A stretch of DNA of 64,000 nt from assembly GCA_965261055.1 (NCBI GenBank), contig OZ253440.1:806001-870000 (forward strand), written 5' to 3'. Under the pieces are notes generated by a model that did no database searches, was not told where the DNA came from, and saw only the letters and a program-made list of their open reading frames with translations. This stretch comes from G965261055 sp965261055 [NCBI: Fibrobacteria bacterium]. GTDB taxonomy: Bacteria > Fibrobacterota > Fibrobacteria > UBA11236. A program made the position numbers and the translations under genes. This document shows, piece after piece, positions 9,751 through 19,903 of the stretch; position 1 is the first letter of the stretch; every line of letters starts with the position of its first letter.

Positions 9751-12471
9751 ATGCACTTTCATATAAATTTTAAAGACAATTGGAGCTTTTGTCTAGACCC
9801 TGAAAATATTGGTGAAGAAACTCGTTTATTCTCAAAACTGCCTAAAAAAGCTCAAAAAATTGAACTTCCTCATATTTGGCAAACATCTGATCCCCAAAAA
9901 GATTGTAGCATTGGCTATTACTATAAAAAATTTAAATTACCTCAAGATCAGCCGTACAAAAAATTCATTCTTCATTTCGAATCTGTTTATCACTTTTTAA
10001 AACTTTGGATTAATGAAAAATTAGTAGGTGAACATTTAGGAGGTAATGTACCTTTTGAATTTGATATCAGCTCTTATGTTTCTCTGACAAATGAGAATTT
10101 AATCTCTATAAAAGTAGAACGCCCTAATCACGAAAACATTCTAGAAAAATTATCTCTCAAAGAAATTCCTGTTGGCTCTTTAAATAATAGTCATTTGTTT
10201 TTTGGAATAAACGGCAATGTTCAACTTGCTGCAAGTTCTATACCTGCTGTCAAAAAAGTAGAATGCTACCCTGACTATGAAGGCAACATCATTACTATAG
10301 ATACTCAATTTTGGGCTCCCAAAAATCAAAAATTAGAAGTTTTATATAATATTACTGACCCTTCAGGAAAAACCGATAGTCTACCTAAAATTTTAGAAAG
10401 CTCCAAAGAAAACCCAAAACATCTTATTTCTTTCAACATTACAAATGCAGAAGAATGGAATTTAGAAAACCCAAAACTTTACGGATTAGAAATTAAGCTC
10501 ACAAATGGATCTTCCGTTAAAACAACTTTTGGCCTTCGTAGAGTTGAAATTGAAAAATCTATGATACGCCTAAATCATAAAAACCAACCTTTTAAAGGTG
10601 TACAGTTTAAGCAAAAATTTCCATTTACTTTTACGATTCCTCATTTCAAACAAGATTTGAAAAAAGAACTCACTCTTTTAAAACAAAGTGGATTTAACTT
10701 AATCCGCTCTGGCAGTCTCCCTTTAAATCATAAAGTATTAGATTTATGTGATTCTTTGGGAATCATGGTCATCCAAGAAACAACTTGCTTCACTCAAAAG
10801 TCAAGCAAAAAAGGTTTTTATTGGATTAAACAACATATTGAAAGCATTATAAAAGAATATGGTAACCACCCATCTATTGTTGTCTGGGGAATGGGTAGTG
10901 ATAACGCTTCCATGGCTCTAGAAAATGGTAATAAATTAATTAAATTTACTTCTCAAATTGATCCTTTTCGCCCCATTATCTCTAATTTCAATTCCGTTTT
11001 TCTTGACAGCAATAATGCTGAAGAAATTGATAAAGGAAAAATCTATTCCCCAACTGATATGGAAATATATCAGTTTGAATCACACCGCTTTTATTTAGCC
11101 TTCCCTTTACGAACAAAAACAGAAAACTTTCTACGCTACTATTGCTCTTATAAAGACTCTAAAGAAGTTAAAGATGGAGTTCACGGTCGTAAATCATTTT
11201 GGGAAAAATACAATTACATTAAAAGTAATCTTGACGGCAAAATTTTAATAGGTGGTCTCGGTGTCGGTATTCCAAATAAAACCAGTTCTCTATTAGAGAA
11301 AAAGCATTTTAAACTGTTTAAAAACACCAATCTCTATAAAAACCTAAAAAACTACGAGAATAGCATTTCAACTTTTATTAAAAAAACAGGCTTATGGAAA
11401 AAACCTGAAGATTTTTTTGAACAATGCAAAAATTTATTAGAAGAAAACACTCTTGCAGAACTCTCTATCATTGCCTCTAATACACAAATTTCTGGATATA
11501 TGTTTGAATCTTGGACAGATGAAGATCATTTATATAAAGGTTTAACCGATTGGGATCGAAACCCAAAATCTCTATTAAATACCGTTGCTGATTTTAATAA
11601 TAATCCGAAAATCCTACCTCAAATTGTAAGTAGAACACCTTATTTTGGAAGTCACTTTAGTTTAGATTTAGCTCTACTCGTCAGTGAATATGAAAAGTAT
11701 GTGCCTACCGTTGACATCTTGAATAAAAAAAATAAAATTGTTAATTCTAAAAAATTACCTCCTCAAAAAGGCTACAAAACAGTTGAAGTGATTAAAGGCA
11801 TCACTTTACCTCTTAAAAAGGAATTAGGTTTATTAACTTGCCGTATTACTTTAACAAGTAAACAAGAAACCTTCAAAAGAGATTTTCCTTTTCTAGTCCC
11901 TCCCGCCATCGATATTGACCGAGTTTTAAGCAAAATTGATTACCAAGGGATATCCACTCCTTTTATTCAGATTCAAAATAATCCGAAGTCTAAGACTATT
12001 ATTATAAATCAGATTGAAAACCTAAATAAATCTGAATTAGTTCCTCTTTTTGGCAGAGCTAAACAAGGTGCAACTCTTATATTAAGCCCTCTCAAAATAA
12101 AAAGTGTTAATATTTTGAATGATTTAAAAGTTTTACCTTGTCAAATCAAACTTAATTACTGTGCTTGGGCTGAAGGTGGAAGTTATCATATTGCGAATGA
12201 TCGTTCTTTTTTCAAAAACTTTCAAAAACCAATTTTAGGCTCACTCTACGCAGATATTTTACCTCAATGGAGCTTTGATTCTTTACCACAAACCAAAACT
12301 TACGCAAGCTGTCTAAATCTTTTGAAAGATAAAATCCAAGAAAATCAAACTTTAGCAACACTTCCGTTTGGAAAAGGAAAGATTGTATTTTGCCAGTTTG
12401 ACATTTTTGATGAACTTGGTCAGAATGCTTTAATTGATTACTTCTTTAGCCATTTAATACAGAAAATTTAA
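9751..12471 (+). CDS. Glycoside hydrolase family 2-like protein, catalytic glutamates replaced
   Basis: A 906-residue protein with the GH2 domain order. There is an N-terminal jelly-roll sugar-binding domain (LPHIWQ, then GYYYKKFKLP and WINEKLVGEHLGGNVPFEFD), an immunoglobulin-like domain ending TTFGLRRVEI, and a TIM-barrel region (GNHPSIVVWG, later SGYMFESWTDEDHLYKGLTD), then a long C-terminal extension. No signal peptide is visible, so it is probably cytoplasmic. The acid/base position, normally Asn-Glu after the W-x-x-G stretch, reads GSD (Asp384). The expected nucleophile Glu reads Leu503 in LIGGLGVGIP. It may therefore be non-catalytic or belong to a divergent branch. It ends 3 bases before glyQS. 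Confidence 0.75.
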   Translation: MHFHINFKDNWSFCLDPENIGEETRLFSKLPKKAQKIELPHIWQTSDPQKDCSIGYYYKKFKLPQDQPYKKFILHFESVYHFLKLWINEKLVGEHLGGNVPFEFDISSYVSLTNENLISIKVERPNHENILEKLSLKEIPVGSLNNSHLFFGINGNVQLAASSIPAVKKVECYPDYEGNIITIDTQFWAPKNQKLEVLYNITDPSGKTDSLPKILESSKENPKHLISFNITNAEEWNLENPKLYGLEIKLTNGSSVKTTFGLRRVEIEKSMIRLNHKNQPFKGVQFKQKFPFTFTIPHFKQDLKKELTLLKQSGFNLIRSGSLPLNHKVLDLCDSLGIMVIQETTCFTQKSSKKGFYWIKQHIESIIKEYGNHPSIVVWGMGSDNASMALENGNKLIKFTSQIDPFRPIISNFNSVFLDSNNAEEIDKGKIYSPTDMEIYQFESHRFYLAFPLRTKTENFLRYYCSYKDSKEVKDGVHGRKSFWEKYNYIKSNLDGKILIGGLGVGIPNKTSSLLEKKHFKLFKNTNLYKNLKNYENSISTFIKKTGLWKKPEDFFEQCKNLLEENTLAELSIIASNTQISGYMFESWTDEDHLYKGLTDWDRNPKSLLNTVADFNNNPKILPQIVSRTPYFGSHFSLDLALLVSEYEKYVPTVDILNKKNKIVNSKKLPPQKGYKTVEVIKGITLPLKKELGLLTCRITLTSKQETFKRDFPFLVPPAIDIDRVLSKIDYQGISTPFIQIQNNPKSKTIIINQIENLNKSELVPLFGRAKQGATLILSPLKIKSVNILNDLKVLPCQIKLNYCAWAEGGSYHIANDRSFFKNFQKPILGSLYADILPQWSFDSLPQTKTYASCLNLLKDKIQENQTLATLPFGKGKIVFCQFDIFDELGQNALIDYFFSHLIQKI

Positions 12472-12474
12472 TCC

Positions 12475-15400
12475 ATGTACTTCCAAGATTTAGTTTTAAA
12501 TCTTCAACAATATTGGACTAAACAAGGTTGCCTTTTAGCTCAGCCTTATGATTTAGAGAAAGGTGCTGGAACATTTAATCCAGCTACCTTTCTTCGTTCT
12601 CTTGGACCAGAGCCCTTTTCATCCGTTTATATCGAACCTTGTCGCCGTCCTACCGATGGTCGTTACGGAAAAAATCCTTTAAGGCTACAACACTATTATC
12701 AACTACAAGTAATTTTAAAACCTAGTCCCGATAACATTATAGATCTTTATCTTGATTCTCTTCGAGCGATAGGAATTGCTCCCGAAGAACATGATATTCG
12801 TTTTGTACACGATGATTGGGAAACGACGGCACTAGGAGCTTGGGGTTTAGGTTGGGAAGTTTGGTTTGATGGAACAGAAGTAACGCAATTCACATATTTT
12901 CAACAAATCGGTGGTATTGAGCTTAGTCTAATACCTGGTGAAATTACTTATGGCTTAGAACGTATTTGCATGTTCTTGCAAAAAGTTGATAATGTTTTTG
13001 ATCTTAAGTATAATGAGTCTTTAACTTATGGTGATATTTATCACCAGAACGAAATTCAATTTTCAAAACACAATTTTGAAATAGCTCCTATTGATTTGTA
13101 TCTAGAACTATTTCAAAAGAATTCAAAATTAGCTCAAGATCTATGTGAACAACAATTACCAATTCCTGCCCTCGACTATGTTATTAAGGCTAGCCATTGT
13201 TTTAATATTTTAGATGCTCGAAATGCAATTTCTGTAAGAGAGAGACAAGACTATATTTTACAAATTCGCACATTAGCTCAACAAGTTTCTTTGAGTTGGT
13301 TAGATAGTCGAAAAGCACTAAACTACCCTTTACTCAAAAACCATACGATTCAAGAAAATATCTCTACACATAAAAGAGTATCTCCAAATACTACAAAAAA
13401 AAACGGTTCTTTTTTGTTAGAGATTGGTGTAGAAGAAATGCCAGCACAAATCTTTCCTTCTTTACATAAGCAACTCCCTGAACTATGGAAAAAATATATT
13501 ACACCTTTAAATCTAAAATTTTCTAAACCTAAATTTTATAGCACTCCTCGCAGAATTTCTATCCTAACAGACTCAGTAAATTTACAACAAAAAAATACAA
13601 GTTCAGAATTAAAAGGCCCTCCTTTAAATATTGCTCAAGATAAAAATGGAGAGTGGACTCAAATTGCTAAAGGTTTTGTTAAAAAAAATCAACAAATATT
13701 AAATGATGTTATCATCAAAAAAATAGGTAAATTTGATTACTTAACCTTGAATATCCAAAATCAAGGACAAACCGCTTTTGATTTGCTTAAAGAAGAATTA
13801 CCTCTAATGCTTAGTAAAATTCATTGGTACAATACAATGCGTTGGGGGCAAGGAAATCAAACTCCATTTGTAAGACCTATCCGTTGGATCGTTGCAATGA
13901 TTGATGAATCTGTTATTCCTCTTTCTTTCTGTGGAATTGAGAGCAACAATAAAAGCTATGGTCATCGATTTTTATCACCTCAACCCTTTGTCGTTTCAGT
14001 ATCAAATTACGAACGAGACTTATTCGAAAAATTTGTTATCGTAAACCAACACCAACGTAAAGATTTACTACACGAAAAATTGACTAAAACAGCTCAAAAG
14101 CAAAATTTAAGCTTACTTCAAGATTCAGAACTCCTAGAAGAGGTAAATCAACTTATTGAATACCCATTTCCTGTCTTAGGACATTTTGAAAAAAAGTATC
14201 TAAATTTACCTCAAGCCGTTATCATTTCTGAAATGAAAGAACATCAAAAATACTTTGCCGTTCAGGAAAAATCTAAAGAACTAGCTCCTAATTTTATTGC
14301 TGTTTCTAACATGAACTTCTCAAGTTTTGACTCAGTCAGTCACGGTTTTTCTAATGTTTTAAACTCAAGGCTTTTCGATGGTGATTTTTTTCTTAAAGAA
14401 GACTCTAAACAGCCTTTAGCAACTTTCTCTTCAAATCTTTCTCAAATGACTTTCGTTTCTAAAATGGGTTCAATGAAAGATAAAGTTGATCGCATAACAA
14501 CAATCGCAGTCAATCTAGCAAAAAAACTAAATTTGCCAACAGAAACAATTGATTCCATTTTAGTAGCTTCATCTTTGTGTAAAAACGATCTAACATCTAA
14601 AATGGTTTTTGAATTTCCAAATTTACAAGGAACTATTGGTAGGCACTACGCACAAAATGAAGATTATTCAAACTCAGTTTGTACCGCTATTGAAGAACAT
14701 TACTTACCTAAAGATGCTACCGACAACTTACCTTCCAAAATAGAAGGCTCAATTATAGGAATTGCAGATAGATTGGATACGATCCTAAGTCTCTTCCTAA
14801 TTAACAAAAAACCAACAGGCTCTACCGATCCTTACGCATTGAGAAGAAGCTGTATTGCTTGTTTACATTTACTCATTCAAAATAAAATCAATCTTTCTTT
14901 GTCTGAATTATTTTCAATTGTTTTAGAGCAGAATACCTTGACAATTGATAACGAAAAAATTTCTGAAATCACTACTTTTTTCAATCAAAGATTTAAACAT
15001 ATTTTACTAACAAATGATCGCAAATGGTTACAAGATTCTCTATCTCACCATCAAGTAGAGGCTTTTTTAGTAGCTACAACACCATGGGAAAATATTTCTC
15101 AAACAATACAACGAATTCAAGCCATTTCTCAATTTTCAACACAAACTTTAAAAAACTTGACTGTGGCTATTAAAAGAATTTCTAATCTTTTAGAAAATCA
15201 TAAAGAACCTCTAACTGGTGAATGTGATCAATCTCTTTTTTCTGAAAAAGCCGAACAAGAAATCTTCAATACCCTAACAGAAAAACAAAATCTTTTTGAA
15301 GAGTCTATTAAGAATTCACTCTATTCCGAATCCTTAAAACAACTTATTAATTTGGAAACTAAGATTCATAAACTATTTGAAGAAGTTATAATTAACCATT

Positions 15401-15492
15401 CTGATCCTAAAATAAAAACAAATCGTTTAAAGCTAATTCAAAAAATACATCATATGAGTTTACTTCTGTTAGATTTCAACTCCCTTCAATAA
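12475..15492 (+). CDS. glyQS: Glycyl-tRNA synthetase, fused alpha and beta subunits
   Basis: Class II synthetase charging tRNA-Gly. The first ~290 residues are a complete alpha subunit (Gly[30 protein letters not shown], then [19 protein letters not shown]). A short linker of about 20 residues follows, then the beta subunit (Gly[45 protein letters not shown]), ending with the anticodon-binding region. Most bacteria keep the two subunits as separate genes; single-chain forms are known from Chlamydiae and a few other groups. The frame is continuous over 1005 codons with no sign of error at the junction. It starts 3 bases after the GH2-like gene. Confidence 0.96.
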   Translation: MYFQDLVLNLQQYWTKQGCLLAQPYDLEKGAGTFNPATFLRSLGPEPFSSVYIEPCRRPTDGRYGKNPLRLQHYYQLQVILKPSPDNIIDLYLDSLRAIGIAPEEHDIRFVHDDWETTALGAWGLGWEVWFDGTEVTQFTYFQQIGGIELSLIPGEITYGLERICMFLQKVDNVFDLKYNESLTYGDIYHQNEIQFSKHNFEIAPIDLYLELFQKNSKLAQDLCEQQLPIPALDYVIKASHCFNILDARNAISVRERQDYILQIRTLAQQVSLSWLDSRKALNYPLLKNHTIQENISTHKRVSPNTTKKNGSFLLEIGVEEMPAQIFPSLHKQLPELWKKYITPLNLKFSKPKFYSTPRRISILTDSVNLQQKNTSSELKGPPLNIAQDKNGEWTQIAKGFVKKNQQILNDVIIKKIGKFDYLTLNIQNQGQTAFDLLKEELPLMLSKIHWYNTMRWGQGNQTPFVRPIRWIVAMIDESVIPLSFCGIESNNKSYGHRFLSPQPFVVSVSNYERDLFEKFVIVNQHQRKDLLHEKLTKTAQKQNLSLLQDSELLEEVNQLIEYPFPVLGHFEKKYLNLPQAVIISEMKEHQKYFAVQEKSKELAPNFIAVSNMNFSSFDSVSHGFSNVLNSRLFDGDFFLKEDSKQPLATFSSNLSQMTFVSKMGSMKDKVDRITTIAVNLAKKLNLPTETIDSILVASSLCKNDLTSKMVFEFPNLQGTIGRHYAQNEDYSNSVCTAIEEHYLPKDATDNLPSKIEGSIIGIADRLDTILSLFLINKKPTGSTDPYALRRSCIACLHLLIQNKINLSLSELFSIVLEQNTLTIDNEKISEITTFFNQRFKHILLTNDRKWLQDSLSHHQVEAFLVATTPWENISQTIQRIQAISQFSTQTLKNLTVAIKRISNLLENHKEPLTGECDQSLFSEKAEQEIFNTLTEKQNLFEESIKNSLYSESLKQLINLETKIHKLFEEVIINHSDPKIKTNRLKLIQKIHHMSLLLLDFNSLQ

Positions 15493-15929
15493 AACTCCAA
15501 TTTAGCTCTGCCAAAACGATGTTATATTATGCTTTCTAAACGTGTAGAATCACATCAAAACACATCACTTTAATTACTAAAAATTATTCAAAAACACCTT
15601 AATACGCATTTTCAAGAACCATTAAGCACGTCATGCGATAAAGTCTTTTGATACGATGAATGAATTTTGTCCAAACTTTTCTAAAAATTCTATTTTAGCT
15701 TTAAAATGTGAGACAGGAACAAGTAGTATTTTCTTATCAAAAAATAACCCCTCCACTTCAAATCATTGCTACAGACGGATCAATTTATAGATTAAATAAA
15801 GCTAAGTAAAAATTAAAAAACAAGTCCTTCTACCTCTAAATCAGTTTTATTTTTACAAACAGACTTATTTCGTTTTTGGAGGTAACTCTATCAACAAAAA
15901 TTTAAATTCCAAAAACATTTTTTATCCTA
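15493..15929. other. Stop-riddled intergenic stretch, possible unidentified relic
   Basis: No intact gene lies here. Short plus-strand fragments look protein-like (for example LQIIATDGSIYRLNKAK near 15750-15805), but each is bounded by stops within a few dozen codons and I cannot assign a family. The minus strand could hold the eroded remainder of the SDR gene next to it, yet no family motif is readable. Most likely decayed coding DNA. Confidence 0.4.
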
Positions 15930-16484
15930 CTCTAACTCTTGGTTTAAATTCAGCTCCAGAACGCAATAAAATTAATATAATATGATATCCTATTTTTAAA
16001 TGAAAACTTGTAACAACAGTAAATTGTTTTTTAATTTGCTTGTTGAAAACGCTTAGCGTAATTAAAATCACCACAACTAGGATACATTGTATCATAAAAA
16101 TAATGAAGTTAATCAAACTTTTCACCATAGATGTAACAATTTCTTGATGATTTCAATTTCTTAGTTCGTGATTTAGGCGAAGCTAATAATTTAGGAGCAA
16201 CAAAAATACCCGTTTCTCTTGCAATTCTAATTCCTGTATTTTCCCGAGCATAATTATCTCGCTCCATCTATTTTCTTTTTGCTACTTTTTTAGCATCTTT
16301 TCGCCTAAGGCCTAGCTTTATCTTGATTTAGTCTTGAAAGTAAACCTGTCAATTTCATTAATCCTATTCTCTTTTCTTTAGGCAAGCTCCATAATTCATG
16401 AGTATTCTTTAATAGATACTCTAATGTAGAAATACATTCATTTAGCTTTCCTACATCCAATTGATGATTATTTATTTCTTCCAT
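15930..16484 (-). pseudogene. Decayed short-chain dehydrogenase with N-terminal cysteine-rich extension
   Basis: Consecutive minus-strand frames spell the start of an SDR oxidoreductase subfamily that carries a long N-terminal extension. It begins MEEINNHQLDVGKLNECIST at 16484, then LPKEKRIGLMKLTGLLSRLN, and stops at 16305. After a stop and frame change come ARENTGIRIARETGIFVAPK (from about 16265) and the CY-x-x-G and CPSCGDFNYAKRFQQAN-like zinc-finger-style blocks (about 16060-16140). Last is the Rossmann start with KIGYHIILILLRSGAE (about 15950-16000), which normally continues into a TTRFP motif. The rest of the dehydrogenase is missing or unreadable. At least three lesions; clearly non-functional. 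Family assignment rests on remembered motif order. Confidence 0.65.
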
Positions 16485-16655
16485 AGGATTGAATAGTGAC
16501 TCTCTAAAGAATAGCATGCAAAAGCATGCAAAAATATAGATTAAAAACAAATGCCTATTTATGGTTAAAATAATTCTTTAAAATTGTCCTATTCTATTAA
16601 AAGGACTTATTATAAATTTTCACTAGCTAAAGTATTGATTTCTATATTTCAAACT

Positions 16656-17153
16656 ATGGATACCAGTGTTATATTGGCTTTAGGTAGTAATTTAGGCGAT
16701 CGTTCTCAATATATTAAACACGCATTAGATGAGATTAAAACCATTTCTAAATCTATCTTAAATTACTCCCATATCTATGAGACATCTCCATTAGGCCCTA
16801 AACCTCAAAACAATTATCTAAATCAATGTATCTCTTTTGAAACAAATTTAACTCCACTTGAGTTATTAAATTTCTGTAAGCAAACAGAAATTAAATTAGG
16901 TAGACAATCTCGTTCTCATTGGAATTCTCGCGAAATTGATCTTGATATTTTAGTTTATGGACAAGAGAGCATCTCTCTTCCTAACTTACAGATTCCACAC
17001 TGTGAAATTCTAAATCGAATTTTTGTTTTGAAACCATTAACAGACATTGCTACTAATTTAATTCTACCTAATCAAAAAAAAAGTATTTCAGAGCTATTAA
17101 ATACTCTTTTTCCAAATCACAAAGATTTACCTCTTATTGTTTGTAACTCCTAA
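16656..17153 (+). CDS. folK: 2-amino-4-hydroxy-6-hydroxymethyldihydropteridine pyrophosphokinase (HPPK)
   Basis: Cytoplasmic folate-pathway enzyme transferring pyrophosphate from ATP to hydroxymethyl-dihydropterin. From the ATG at 16656 the 165-residue product begins MDTSVILALGSNLGDR, the usual HPPK start. An in-frame ATG at 16584 would add 24 residues with no family counterpart and is rejected. Key blocks: ETSPLGPKPQNNYLNQC, LGRQSRSHWNSREIDLDIL (pterin/ATP-binding loop and metal-binding Asp pair) and LQIPHCEILNRIFVLKPL. It is followed 5 bases later by a deoxynucleoside kinase gene, an arrangement seen in several bacterial groups. Confidence 0.95.
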   Translation: MDTSVILALGSNLGDRSQYIKHALDEIKTISKSILNYSHIYETSPLGPKPQNNYLNQCISFETNLTPLELLNFCKQTEIKLGRQSRSHWNSREIDLDILVYGQESISLPNLQIPHCEILNRIFVLKPLTDIATNLILPNQKKSISELLNTLFPNHKDLPLIVCNS

Positions 17154-17158
17154 AGAAC

Positions 17159-17818
17159 ATGTCTTATCAACTACCTAAACATATTCGTCACCTATGTATT
17201 GAAGGCGTTATTGGTTCTGGAAAAACATCTTTATCGACATGCTTAGCAGAACATCTGCACTGTGATTTATTGTTAGAAGATTTTACTTCTAATCCGTTTT
17301 TAGAAAAGTTTTACAAAAATCAGAAAAACTATGCTTTTCAAACTCAGATTATGTTCTTGCTCTCTCGTTATAAACAACTTTCAGAAAACTTTACTCAACA
17401 AGATTTATTTAAAACACAAATTATTTCAGATTACATCTTAGAGAAAGACAACATTTTCGCAAACATCAACTTAAGTGAACACGAACTCAAACTGTATTAT
17501 GATATAGCTAATCTTGTTAATCCAACAGTGTCTAATCCTGATTATGTCATCTATCTACAAACAGACCCTGATGTTTTACTGGAAAGAATTCAATACCGCA
17601 AACGGTTTTTCGAGAAGGAGATAACCCTTTCTTATATTAAAGAGATTTGTGAGCATTATAACTCTTTCTTTGCCTATTATTCAAAATCCCCTTTATTGAT
17701 TATAAACACAAATGATATTGATTTTGTAAATCATCCTAAAGATTTAGATTTACTTTTATCAACGATTTGCAAAGCTCCAGATGGAGTCAATTACTTTTCT
17801 CCCTCTAGTCAAGTTTAA
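17159..17818 (+). CDS. Deoxynucleoside kinase (dGK/dCK family)
   Basis: A 219-residue P-loop kinase of the deoxynucleoside kinase family, which phosphorylates salvaged deoxynucleosides. P-loop GVIGSGKT is at residues 16-23. The SDYILEKD block matches the family's (D/E)R-type active-site segment, though the usual Arg is not obvious. The lid region RIQYRKRFFE is present. The specific base preference cannot be read from the sequence. It is cotranscribed with folK and ends just before a bidirectional terminator. Confidence 0.85.
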   Translation: MSYQLPKHIRHLCIEGVIGSGKTSLSTCLAEHLHCDLLLEDFTSNPFLEKFYKNQKNYAFQTQIMFLLSRYKQLSENFTQQDLFKTQIISDYILEKDNIFANINLSEHELKLYYDIANLVNPTVSNPDYVIYLQTDPDVLLERIQYRKRFFEKEITLSYIKEICEHYNSFFAYYSKSPLLIINTNDIDFVNHPKDLDLLLSTICKAPDGVNYFSPSSQV

Positions 17819-17851
17819 AATCCTTTTTCTACTTTCTTACAAAGTTTATAC

Positions 17852-17884
17852 AAAAAAAGCCTTCTAATAAGAAGGCTTTTTTTA
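17852..17884. terminator. Bidirectional rho-independent terminator
   Basis: A perfect inverted repeat AAAAAAAGCCTTC / GAAGGCTTTTTTT with a short TAATAA-type loop sits between two convergent genes (the kinase ending at 17818 and the lipoprotein ending at 17902). The A-run on one side and T-run on the other let it work in both directions. Confidence 0.92.
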
Positions 17885-17901
17885 TGTAATTTTAAAAGAA
17901 A

Positions 17902-18801
17902 TTATTTTGTAATTGCATTTCCTTCTCGATCTTGTAAACCATTCCGAATCCAATCACCTAATGTTTGTCTTTGAATATCTGTCAATCCACCACGTACAGG
18001 CATTTGAGATCCAAAATCAGTTCCACTAATACGACCCCATAATACACTTTTTGCTGTATCACCAACAACGATACGATAGACGCCTTCTTCAGCAGAAGCA
18101 CCTGATTTTACATAAGAGGGTTCGCCCAATAGATTGCTAATTTCACCAAAATAAGGTGCTTTACCATTTACATTTTTAGTTGTAGCTCCTGTGCCTTGGT
18201 CGCCAATATTAAATCCAGAATGACAACTACATGTATTTTGAAAAATACTTACAACTGAATCTGGATAAAGAGTATCTAAATCATTATACAGAATATTAAT
18301 CACTCCAGAAACAACTGAACTCACTTTAGAAGCATCACCCAATGCAGAAGAATCTCCGTAAAAAGCATAGTAATATCTTGGTGCTGTTCTGTCTGTAACT
18401 AAATCAGCTGCACCTAAATCTCTACTACGCTCCGTATTACAAGTAATACTCCCTCTAGAATAAAAACCATTAGCTTCTGATGCTCCTCCAGTAACAACCT
18501 TATTTAAGATTTTTACTTGTGTCATATTCGCCATTTCAGTAGCACTTGTAAACAAATAGAAACGATTGTTATCTCCATCACACTCAAAACTGGTGTCTGT
18601 GTGTTGTGGCCTAAAGAGAAACGCTGTAACTGTAGCACGGCTCGCTTTAATAGTAACATCAACAGACAAACTATCACTCATTGCAGGAGGATCTATTGCA
18701 GGAGGATCTACGTCATTTGATAATCCACAGTCTAGAAATACTAAAACAAGAATTCCTAAAAGACCTACTAAAAATAACTTCTTTGTTTTAAAATAATTCA
18801 T
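17902..18801 (-). CDS. Putative lipoprotein with degenerate cytochrome c-like C-terminus
   Basis: A 299-residue exported protein. An N-terminal hydrophobic signal ends at Cys25 (VFLDC), an imperfect lipobox with Asp at -1. A short DPPAI-type repeat follows (33-40), then an unassigned beta-rich middle. The C-terminal ~110 residues resemble a mono-heme cytochrome c module: IFQNTCSCHSGF (Cys191, Cys193, His194) and a distal MPVRGGLTDIQRQTLGDWI segment that could supply the axial Met. The spacing is C-x-C-H in place of the normal C-x-x-C-H, so heme attachment is doubtful. A strong GGAG site precedes the ATG. Function unknown. Confidence 0.7.
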   Translation of the reverse strand: MNYFKTKKLFLVGLLGILVLVFLDCGLSNDVDPPAIDPPAMSDSLSVDVTIKASRATVTAFLFRPQHTDTSFECDGDNNRFYLFTSATEMANMTQVKILNKVVTGGASEANGFYSRGSITCNTERSRDLGAADLVTDRTAPRYYYAFYGDSSALGDASKVSSVVSGVINILYNDLDTLYPDSVVSIFQNTCSCHSGFNIGDQGTGATTKNVNGKAPYFGEISNLLGEPSYVKSGASAEEGVYRIVVGDTAKSVLWGRISGTDFGSQMPVRGGLTDIQRQTLGDWIRNGLQDREGNAITK

Positions 18802-18966
18802 TCATTCTCCTCTGTTTAACTGAACCTAGAGACAATGTAATAACAAAAATCTTTTTTTTCAATAAAAACTCTTTAAAAGTAAACTAAGCTAAATCAACTT
18901 ATTTTTAAGTCATTTAATATAAGTAAATTACATCTAATTTAGAGGTGTCACTCGCCACCAAAGTAT

Positions 18967-19899
18967 TTACAGATTCATTTTTTTAAATTCAAAAGCTCTT
19001 TCTATCATTTGTTTAACTAAAAAATCTAAGTTCTCATCCGTTTTTTCAAAATAATGAACTATAAAATCATCTTTAACATCATCACTCTCTAATTCACTTC
19101 TTAATCCCAAAGAAAATCGCATTTTGTATATATTGTCTTTCAAAACCTCAACAAAAGCTGCCATTGGTATTTGGCAACCGCCCCCTAAAGCTTTCATAAA
19201 TTGTCGCTCTGCTTTAATACACTCTTCAGTTGGCTTATGATTTAATAATTGTAAAGCTTCTCTCAAAACAGTATCATTTTTACGACATTCTAAAGCTAAA
19301 GCACCTTGACCAATTGCTGGAACCATTTGATCTAAAGTTAAATACTCTGCAAAAGGAACTTCTAAATTTAATCTGTTCACACCTGCTACAGCTAATAAAA
19401 TAGCATCAAAGTGAGAGGTTTTTAGTTTTTCAACACGTGTTGGTAAATTTCCTCGTAAAACTTTAAACTGTAAATCTGGTCTCATTTTTTTGATTTGCAT
19501 AATACGACGAGGAGAACTTGTACCTACCGTAGCATTTTCTGGTAGTTCTTTTAAAGATTGCCCCAAAGTGATTAACAAATCATGAGGCTCTTCTCTTTCT
19601 GGAAAAGCCGTTAACACTAAATCTTGAGGATTCTGCTCTGGAACATCTTTGAGAGAATGGACAACAAGATCGATTCTTTTGTCCAATAAAGCATTCTGTA
19701 ATTCTTTTACAAAGATACCCCAATTTTTAAAATCTGTTAAAACCGTTTTTTGATCTAAATCACCTAATGTTTTAATAATCTGAAATTCAATTTCGCACTC
19801 TGGATATTGATCTTGAATTTTTTTTATAACCCAATGTGTTTGTGTTGTAGCTAATAAGCTCCCTCGACTACCAACCACAATTTTAACAGGATGTTTCAT
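18967..19899 (-). CDS. hemC: Porphobilinogen deaminase (hydroxymethylbilane synthase)
   Basis: Cytoplasmic heme-pathway enzyme joining four porphobilinogen units. The 310 residues include the opening VGSRGSLLATTQ, the catalytic Asp85 in HSLKDVP, the substrate-binding GTSSPRR and LRGNLPTRVEKL blocks, and Cys242 in ALGGGCQIP, which holds the dipyrromethane cofactor. It lies 4 bases after the SufU-TusA gene on the same strand, so the two are cotranscribed. Confidence 0.97.
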   Translation of the reverse strand: MKHPVKIVVGSRGSLLATTQTHWVIKKIQDQYPECEIEFQIIKTLGDLDQKTVLTDFKNWGIFVKELQNALLDKRIDLVVHSLKDVPEQNPQDLVLTAFPEREEPHDLLITLGQSLKELPENATVGTSSPRRIMQIKKMRPDLQFKVLRGNLPTRVEKLKTSHFDAILLAVAGVNRLNLEVPFAEYLTLDQMVPAIGQGALALECRKNDTVLREALQLLNHKPTEECIKAERQFMKALGGGCQIPMAAFVEVLKDNIYKMRFSLGLRSELESDDVKDDFIVHYFEKTDENLDFLVKQMIERAFEFKKMNL

Positions 19900-19903
19900 C
19901 TAT

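Noticed and set aside
15660-15760. Possible tilS-like fragment (NSILALKCETGTSSIFL)
   Set aside because: Only a loose resemblance to the SGGxDS region, with stops on both sides and no second family motif.
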